This document shows, piece after piece, positions 5,001 through 7,012 of a stretch of 7,012 nucleotides of DNA; the stretch's first letter is position 1, and each line of letters starts with the position of its first letter. The DNA lies in contig JAUWDL010000063.1 of NCBI GenBank assembly GCA_030608825.1, positions 1-7,012 on the forward strand, read 5' to 3'. The stretch comes from Gemmatimonadales bacterium (GTDB lineage: Bacteria > Gemmatimonadota > Gemmatimonadetes > Palauibacterales > Palauibacteraceae). The position numbers were made by a program, and so were the translations under genes. Below the pieces are notes generated by a model. That model ran no database searches and was not told the origin of the DNA. It was given only the letters and a program-made list of their open reading frames with translations.

Positions 5001-6111
5001 GGGGCCTTTGCACTTGCGGAGCCAGTACTACCGGACGCTCGGCGAGATCGCTCTGGCCGGCGCGGATTACGAGGGGGCCGCGACCCGGTTTCGGCAATCC
5101 GATATCGGGCCCTGCGTGCTCTGCGCGCTTCCCGGGCTCGCACCGACCTACGATCGAGCGGGCGATGCGGACTCGGCCCTCGCGCTCTACGAGCGGTACA
5201 TATCGACGCCCTATGTCGATCGGCTCTTCCGGATGGATCAGGTCTTCCTGGGCCCCGCCTACGAGCGTCTCGGACAGCTGTACGACGAGAGAGACGATCC
5301 CGAGAGCGCTGCGACCTACTACGCGAAGTTGGTCGCGTTGTGGCAGAACGCGGACGAAGAGCTGCGTTTCCGAGTGGAGCCGGCGCAGCGCCGGCTCGAG
5401 GCCATTTGCGCCGAAGTCTCCTGCGGAACGGAGGCCGGCTCGGCAGCCGGTCCCGCGCCACCCACGACCGGCTCGCTGACGGTGCACGTGAGCCAGAGCG
5501 GCGAGGATCTCGACATGAACGGGTTCGCCCTGAGGGTGGATCTGAAGGAGAATCCCAACCCCCTTTGGGCCGCCGATCCACTGACGAAGAAGACGGCTGG
5601 GGTAGATACCATCACGTTCTCCGGCCTCTCCGCCGGTCCGCACACCGTCACACTCGTCGACGTCTGGGGGAACTGCCAGGCTGATGGGGACGCTGAACGC
5701 GCCGTCACTGTTGCCGGGGGCGGAACCGCGGAGGTGGCGTTCCACGTAGTCTGCAAGGAGGAGCCCGCCGCAGGGATCGACCTCAACGGCCGGTGGGAAG
5801 GCCGGTGGGAAGCCCCGGCCGTGCGCAGTCAGGGCGTGGGTTTCCTGGAGCTCGAGCAGACCGGCAAGGACGTCGTAGGCACGTACGAACTCGAGTGGGA
5901 CAATCAGCGCGACACGGGCCTGTCGGGAAGAGTCAGGGGTCGAGTTTCAAGGAATCGTCTCACCTTGTATACCGACATCCCCAGTACGCCAAGCAAGAAT
6001 CCCGGGAGGATCTACTGGTTTCTGGACGTGTCCGGCACCGAGATGGCCGGCAAGCTCGGGTGGGACAGCTTCCTGGAGGACTTCGGCACGACATCTCTGA
6101 GGCGACAGTAA
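2083..6111 (+). CDS. Transmembrane Ser/Thr protein kinase with TolB-like, TPR, Ig/PEGA-like and C-terminal barrel-like domains
   Basis: This 1342-residue protein starts at the first possible ATG after an in-frame stop at 2068. It has a weak ribosome site and lies 15 bases after the sigma gene, which suggests translational coupling. Residues 1-60 form the helical N-terminus common to sigma-linked kinases. The Hanks-type kinase domain is about 89-344: glycine loop GRGGMG (96-101), K118, E137, HRD with D212, K214, N217, DFG at 230-232, GTPAYMSPEQ at 249-258, TDLWSLG at 268-274. Membrane helices lie at about 366-387, 396-418 and 443-465, placing the rest in the periplasm. A TolB/FlgO-like region is about 487-615. 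TPR-like helix pairs run about 637-1090, including C1011-x-x-C1014. An Ig/PEGA-like sandwich is about 1130-1224 with C1198 and C1224. The last domain (1233-1342) begins NGRWEGRWE and looks like a lipocalin-like beta barrel. Oddity: Q218-N219 follow catalytic-loop N217, where hydrophobic residues are usual. The likely role is to sense an envelope signal and phosphorylate the adjacent sigma factor; the kinase identity is sure, the substrate is inferred. Confidence 0.95.
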   Translation: MSPAEREEIFGQALSLPPEQRAAFLEDACPDEPETRDELLSLLGVADEARPFFDSLAQAVISVSPWADDPSPDVGVGTDPMIGRTLRQYHIEEVLGRGGMGIVYRARDTRLDRTVALKFLPPHLSADEAAKERFLVEARAAAALDHPNVCAIYEIGEDEEGRLFIAMAYYEGETVTEMLARGPLEVEEAAQLAMQAASGLAVAHAAGLIHRDIKPANQNVTEGGVLKILDFGLAKTAEASLTEAGMRLGTPAYMSPEQTRGEEVEGSTDLWSLGVVLYEMLTGQRPFRGERNSAVIHAIRHEEPERPAELRAALPPEVEGLVLRLLQKDPATRRVSAEQLSKDLADPATVLTGRKKLIHILQRHSLWLAIASYAVISWIVLQIAEPLSSLLGFPLWFGQLVLILLALGLPVVLLTAFAQAERISRAGRPTERKGIRGLFTWRRAILGGAAAFTLLGVGTAGYMGMRSLGIGPPATLIAQGRLEDRGEVLVAEFANRTRDPLLAPAITEALKIDLAQSPVVRVVQAGEIADALRRMEEAPDARLDLPLAREVAVREGIGAIVAGTISQVGSGYVLSAQLVSARGEVLSSGRETAADSTEVIAALDRLSKKMRERIGEPLRSVRQSPPLSSVTTANLAALKNFAQAQYGGLKEGSVAFLEEAISLDTTFAAAWSGLANMLGNRGEDRQRATEAHTTAYRLRDRLPNNERQMITAQYLSNVTGEMEKAIEIYQSILSQYDPDEFDSLRGAAALTLGVRYMELRQFARAAEMFRDLIELVERNAGTPTFSNLHVNFARAQADLGQYDEALATLSPEIESWRVGPYIHWPIAMVVSARGDFETAEQRLTTLLDVSAGELFWRVRASAGLAAVAAVRGRLAEAERHTRRAMESNEARGQAAGYLEGAFDLSERALELQKDTSRALQVAEEALTEYPLATLAPLNRPYMRLASLYARAGRVDRARELMAELESEESTVPPGPLHLRSQYYRTLGEIALAGADYEGAATRFRQSDIGPCVLCALPGLAPTYDRAGDADSALALYERYISTPYVDRLFRMDQVFLGPAYERLGQLYDERDDPESAATYYAKLVALWQNADEELRFRVEPAQRRLEAICAEVSCGTEAGSAAGPAPPTTGSLTVHVSQSGEDLDMNGFALRVDLKENPNPLWAADPLTKKTAGVDTITFSGLSAGPHTVTLVDVWGNCQADGDAERAVTVAGGGTAEVAFHVVCKEEPAAGIDLNGRWEGRWEAPAVRSQGVGFLELEQTGKDVVGTYELEWDNQRDTGLSGRVRGRVSRNRLTLYTDIPSTPSKNPGRIYWFLDVSGTEMAGKLGWDSFLEDFGTTSLRRQ
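5788..5811 (+). repeat. Perfect 12-base tandem repeat inside the kinase gene
   Basis: GGCCGGTGGGAA occurs twice head to tail (5788-5799 and 5800-5811), in frame, and encodes GRWE-GRWE (residues 1236-1243) at the start of the last domain. The exact identity at DNA level points to a recent slippage duplication. A natural G-x-W-x-G-x-W motif is also common at the start of such barrels. Confidence 0.8.
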
Positions 6112-6150
6112 AGAGGACAATATGTGAAGCCCCGTCGCGACAGATGTCTG

Positions 6151-6174
6151 AGATGGTCAGCGGCTGGCCCATCT
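6151..6174 (+). terminator. Possible hairpin terminator after the kinase gene
   Basis: About 40 bases past the kinase stop, AGATGGTCAG pairs with CTGGCC-C-ATCT over a CGG loop: 10 pairs including one wobble and one bulged C. The bases after it (TTGCCGG) are not a T-run, so efficient intrinsic termination is doubtful. A weaker hairpin, AAGT-CACG-ACTT with a TTCT tail, lies at 6208-6223. Confidence 0.3.
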
Positions 6175-6279
6175 TGCCGGAGCGTGAACCCCGCCGCCTC
6201 CGTAGTGAAGTCACGACTTTCTAACTAAATACTGAATAACCTGTTGCGAGGGTTCGCGCGACGAGCCAGCCGGCCGATC

Positions 6280-6329
6280 AATTGACGCAGCGGTGAACTT
6301 GCCGGAATCTTGCATTAAACGCGTCAATT
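6280..6329. promoter_or_regulatory. Inverted repeat with 32-base gap upstream of the protease gene
   Basis: AATTGACGC (6280-6288) and GCGTCAATT (6321-6329) are perfect inverted copies. The half-sites lie about 41 bases centre to centre, close to four helical turns. The left arm contains TTGACG, a near match to a -35 box, but no good -10 follows at 16-18 bases. The dyad ends 36 bases before the protease start codon, so an operator, a looped regulator site or a leader hairpin is possible. Confidence 0.5.
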
Positions 6330-6355
6330 ACACGTCGACTCGTGTCTGACACGCT

Positions 6356-6360
6356 GGAGG
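6356..6360 (+). promoter_or_regulatory. Ribosome binding site of the protease gene
   Basis: GGAGG lies five bases before the ATG at 6366, which supports that start. Confidence 0.75.
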
Positions 6361-6365
6361 TTCTA

Positions 6366-7012
6366 ATGCGTCGCCTCGCCTGGCCCCTCGTCCTGAGCGC
6401 AGCTGTTGTGGCTGCCTGCCAAGAGAGTCCGCTCGCTACCGACGCGGAGCCGCAGGCACCGCTGGCGGCGGTGCGCGGACAGGAGCAGAAGATAGACGTG
6501 ATCGTCGTGCTTGACGCGGCGTTCGCTCCGGGCGGCCACGCTGCGAACCGGTCTCGTGCCGCCGAGGTCGCACGCGGCCTGGGTGTCGCTCCGACCTTCA
6601 CGTACGGAACCGCTCTTTACGGATTCGCCGGGTCGATTCCGGAAGGCCGGCTCCGAGCGCTGCAGAACGATCCCAAAGTCCTGTATGTCGAGCGCGACGG
6701 GATCGCCTCCATACCGCGTCCGGGGCCGTCCGGGCTGTGTGACAAGAAGCCTGATCATCCGAAGTGCCAGCCCGGCGGAGGAGACGACCCCCCACTTGAG
6801 GAGAATTCGCAGACGACGCCCTGGGGGATCACGCGGATCGGCGGATCCGCGGACGGGACGGGCAAGACCGCCTGGATCATCGACACGGGTATCGATTTGG
6901 ATCATCCCGATCTGAACGTGGACGTGGCGAGGAGCAAGAACTTCGTCTCTGGAAGGGGCAAGAAGGCAAACAGCCCGGATGACGGGAACGGACACGGTAC
7001 GCACGTAGCGGG
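6366..7012 (+). CDS. S8 family serine protease (subtilisin/proteinase K type) with I9 propeptide, C-terminus outside window
   Basis: The frame is open to the right edge, giving 215 full codons. The start is set by GGAGG five bases upstream. Residues 1-18 (MRRLAWPLVLSAAVVAAC) are a lipoprotein signal peptide with lipobox VAAC and C18, so the enzyme is probably exported and lipid-anchored at first. Residues 42-115 match an I9 inhibitor/propeptide, with KIDVIVVLD, TYGTALYGFAGSIP and DPKVLYVERD in order; such domains assist folding and are cleaved off. A Pro/Gly-rich linker follows, with C125 and C134 bracketing a short loop. The catalytic domain begins near 152 (PWGITRI), with Asp173 in IIDTGIDLDHPDL and His210 in NGHGTHVAG. 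The catalytic Ser and oxyanion Asn lie beyond the edge. It is separated from the kinase gene by 254 bases with its own possible control site, so it is probably its own transcription unit. It would hydrolyse peptide bonds outside the cytoplasm. Confidence 0.93.
   Translation, partial: MRRLAWPLVLSAAVVAACQESPLATDAEPQAPLAAVRGQEQKIDVIVVLDAAFAPGGHAANRSRAAEVARGLGVAPTFTYGTALYGFAGSIPEGRLRALQNDPKVLYVERDGIASIPRPGPSGLCDKKPDHPKCQPGGGDDPPLEENSQTTPWGITRIGGSADGTGKTAWIIDTGIDLDHPDLNVDVARSKNFVSGRGKKANSPDDGNGHGTHVA

Larger units (their letters stand above)
6112..6365 (+). other. Spacer between kinase and protease genes
   Basis: This 254-base gap has no supportable gene. It contains a hairpin near 6151-6174, an AT-rich patch (about 6219-6240) that stands out from the GC-rich surroundings and may be part of a promoter, and the inverted repeat at 6280-6329. 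No clear -35/-10 pair can be assigned. Confidence 0.55.

Noticed and set aside
4527..5684. Long 385-codon plus-strand frame overlapping the kinase
   Set aside because: It is an Arg/Gly/Ala-rich low-complexity product in a shifted frame, while the kinase frame shows clear TPR and domain patterns over the same bases.
4510..5745. Long 411-codon open frame on the minus strand inside the kinase gene
   Set aside because: It lies wholly within the kinase coding region, has no domain or export signal, and is the usual antisense shadow of GC-rich DNA.
6173..6306. Nine-base repeat CTTGCCGGA at 6173 and 6298
   Set aside because: One short copy pair 125 bases apart is expected by chance in GC-rich DNA and no further copies or symmetry are seen.
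6282..6311. Possible sigma-70 promoter (TTGACG with AATCTT 18 bases on)
   Set aside because: The -10 match is only three of six, and TTGACG is already explained as part of the inverted repeat.
1..7012. CRISPR array, insertion sequence, tRNA or rRNA gene
   Set aside because: No regularly spaced repeats, transposase motifs, terminal inverted repeats or recognisable RNA gene patterns were found by reading.

Overview
The window is GC-rich, densely coded bacterial DNA. The pairing of a Sigma70_ECF-type sigma factor with a giant membrane Ser/Thr kinase carrying TolB-like and TPR regions is typical of Gemmatimonadota, Acidobacteriota and related soil phyla. Gemmatimonadota is my best guess, from style only; no marker gene is present.

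Layout. (1) 1-334, minus strand: the N-terminal part of a two-helix membrane protein that runs off the left edge. (2) 335-613: no gene; it holds several small inverted repeats. (3) 614-1015 and 1072-1263, minus strand: a two-gene unit, a 63-residue lipoprotein followed by a 133-residue exported PEGA-like protein, each with a clear Shine-Dalgarno sequence. (4) 1264-1476: a divergent control region with direct repeats, a hairpin and a palindrome touching the sigma start codon. (5) 1477-2067 and 2083-6111, plus strand: a Sigma70_ECF-family sigma factor and, 15 bases on, a 1342-residue kinase. The kinase has a cytoplasmic catalytic domain, about three membrane helices, and a periplasmic part made of a TolB/FlgO-like domain, many TPR-like repeats, an Ig/PEGA-like domain and a C-terminal beta-barrel-like domain. 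(6) 6112-6365: spacer with a hairpin and a 9-bp inverted repeat with a 32-base gap. (7) 6366 to the right edge, plus strand: a secreted, probably lipid-anchored S8 (subtilisin/proteinase K type) protease with an I9 propeptide, cut off after the catalytic Asp and His.

How it may work (inference). The sigma factor and kinase look like one signalling unit. The kinase would sense an envelope signal through its large periplasmic part and phosphorylate the sigma factor. The acidic positions that normally contact RNA polymerase in sigma region 2.2 are replaced here by an Asn-Thr-Thr-Ala stretch, as expected if phosphorylation supplies the missing charge. The divergent lipoprotein/PEGA pair and the downstream protease are plausible neighbours or targets, but nothing in the sequence proves that link.
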